From Zantedeschia hybrid cultivar (taxonomy: Eukaryota > Streptophyta > Magnoliopsida > Alismatales > Araceae), in NCBI GenBank assembly GCA_030544215.1, contig JARZZO010000012.1, forward strand, positions 43,377,194 through 43,441,193: a stretch of DNA of 64,000 bases. Direction: 5' to 3'. Positions 63,891 to 64,000 of this stretch are shown here, one piece after another. Made by a program: the position numbers and the translations under genes. Position 1 is the first letter of the stretch. Each line of letters opens with the position of its first letter. The notes under the pieces are model-generated. The model had not been told where the DNA came from, did no database searches, and worked only from the letters and a program-made list of their open reading frames with translations.

Positions 63891-64000
63891 AGGTTTCCTT
63901 TGGATATCCTACAACTTGCATTCATATGTTCGTGATTCCAGCTTGTCTAGATCATGCCTCTTTACATGAGCAGGACAACTGCAGACTTAAACACGTTTAA

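Larger units (their letters stand above)
60049..64000 (-). mobile_element. Ty1/copia element (3' half) inserted in the Tat RT region
   Basis: The left end is an LTR end (TGTCGGGATCC on the plus strand) that interrupts the Tat pol reading right after VLKDYK; the flank is CTTGA. The order on the minus strand from the window edge is integrase-RT linker, RT, RNase H, purine tract, 3' LTR. The 5' half and the second duplication lie outside the window. The RT/RNase H style resembles the TNT1/Tork-like group, but I do not fix the lineage. Confidence 0.88.

Overview
The window is plant nuclear DNA made almost entirely of transposable elements. I see no intact host gene and no rRNA, tRNA or CRISPR. 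The lineages present are plant-specific: Athila-type and Tat-type Ty3/gypsy elements, a Tekay/Del-type chromovirus with a chromodomain, a Ty1/copia element, and an L1-type LINE with a plant zf-RVT/RNase H tail. A plant mobile domain (PMD) gene with introns is also present. This fits a repeat-rich angiosperm chromosome; the species cannot be told.

Left block (1-16.7 kb). An Athila gag region (+, 1-2495, cut by the window edge) stops at a copia-type LTR fragment (2496 to about 3532). Next is a 5'-truncated LINE on the minus strand (about 3533-16715), split by a Tekay chromovirus (Tekay-1, +, 4753-14232, near-perfect TSD TTCCC/TTCCT).

Central block (16.8-60 kb). The outermost layer looks like a Tat-lineage element on the minus strand. 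Its LTR is at about 16802-17996 and its pol (RT, RNase H, extra RNase H, integrase) at 56850-60048. Two genes on the opposite strand lie between them. One is PMD/DUF7745-like (19371-20811). The other is a seven-exon PMD gene (21597-55550) whose exons 2-7 are all in phase 0. The PMD gene is split by a minus-strand Athila (Athila-2, 21683-51024, TSD GAAGC) and by a copia solo LTR (52098-53657, TSD TTTGC). Athila-2 is split by a plus-strand Athila (Athila-3, 25732 to about 48345) with an LTR-internal-LTR-internal layout. The middle LTR of Athila-3 is split by a second Tekay chromovirus (Tekay-2, minus, 33152-43012, TSD TGGAA). The nest is therefore four layers deep, with target duplications found at three insertion events inside it.

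Right block (60-64 kb). A copia element (minus, from 60049) sits in the Tat pol and runs off the window. Its 3' LTR is about 440 bp longer than the solo LTR because of a divergent internal tandem duplication.

No polyprotein is intact. Most in-frame stops fit C-to-T or G-to-A change (CAG or CGA to stop, TGG to stop), as expected in methylated heterochromatin. The most unusual signals are three. Short GCGTC/GACGC hairpin modules fill the Tekay LTRs and also occur in the unrelated Tat/PMD non-coding DNA. A tRNA-like A-box/B-box/T-run unit sits inside the Athila LTRs. Antisense, intron-bearing PMD-type genes are carried downstream of a retrotransposon pol.
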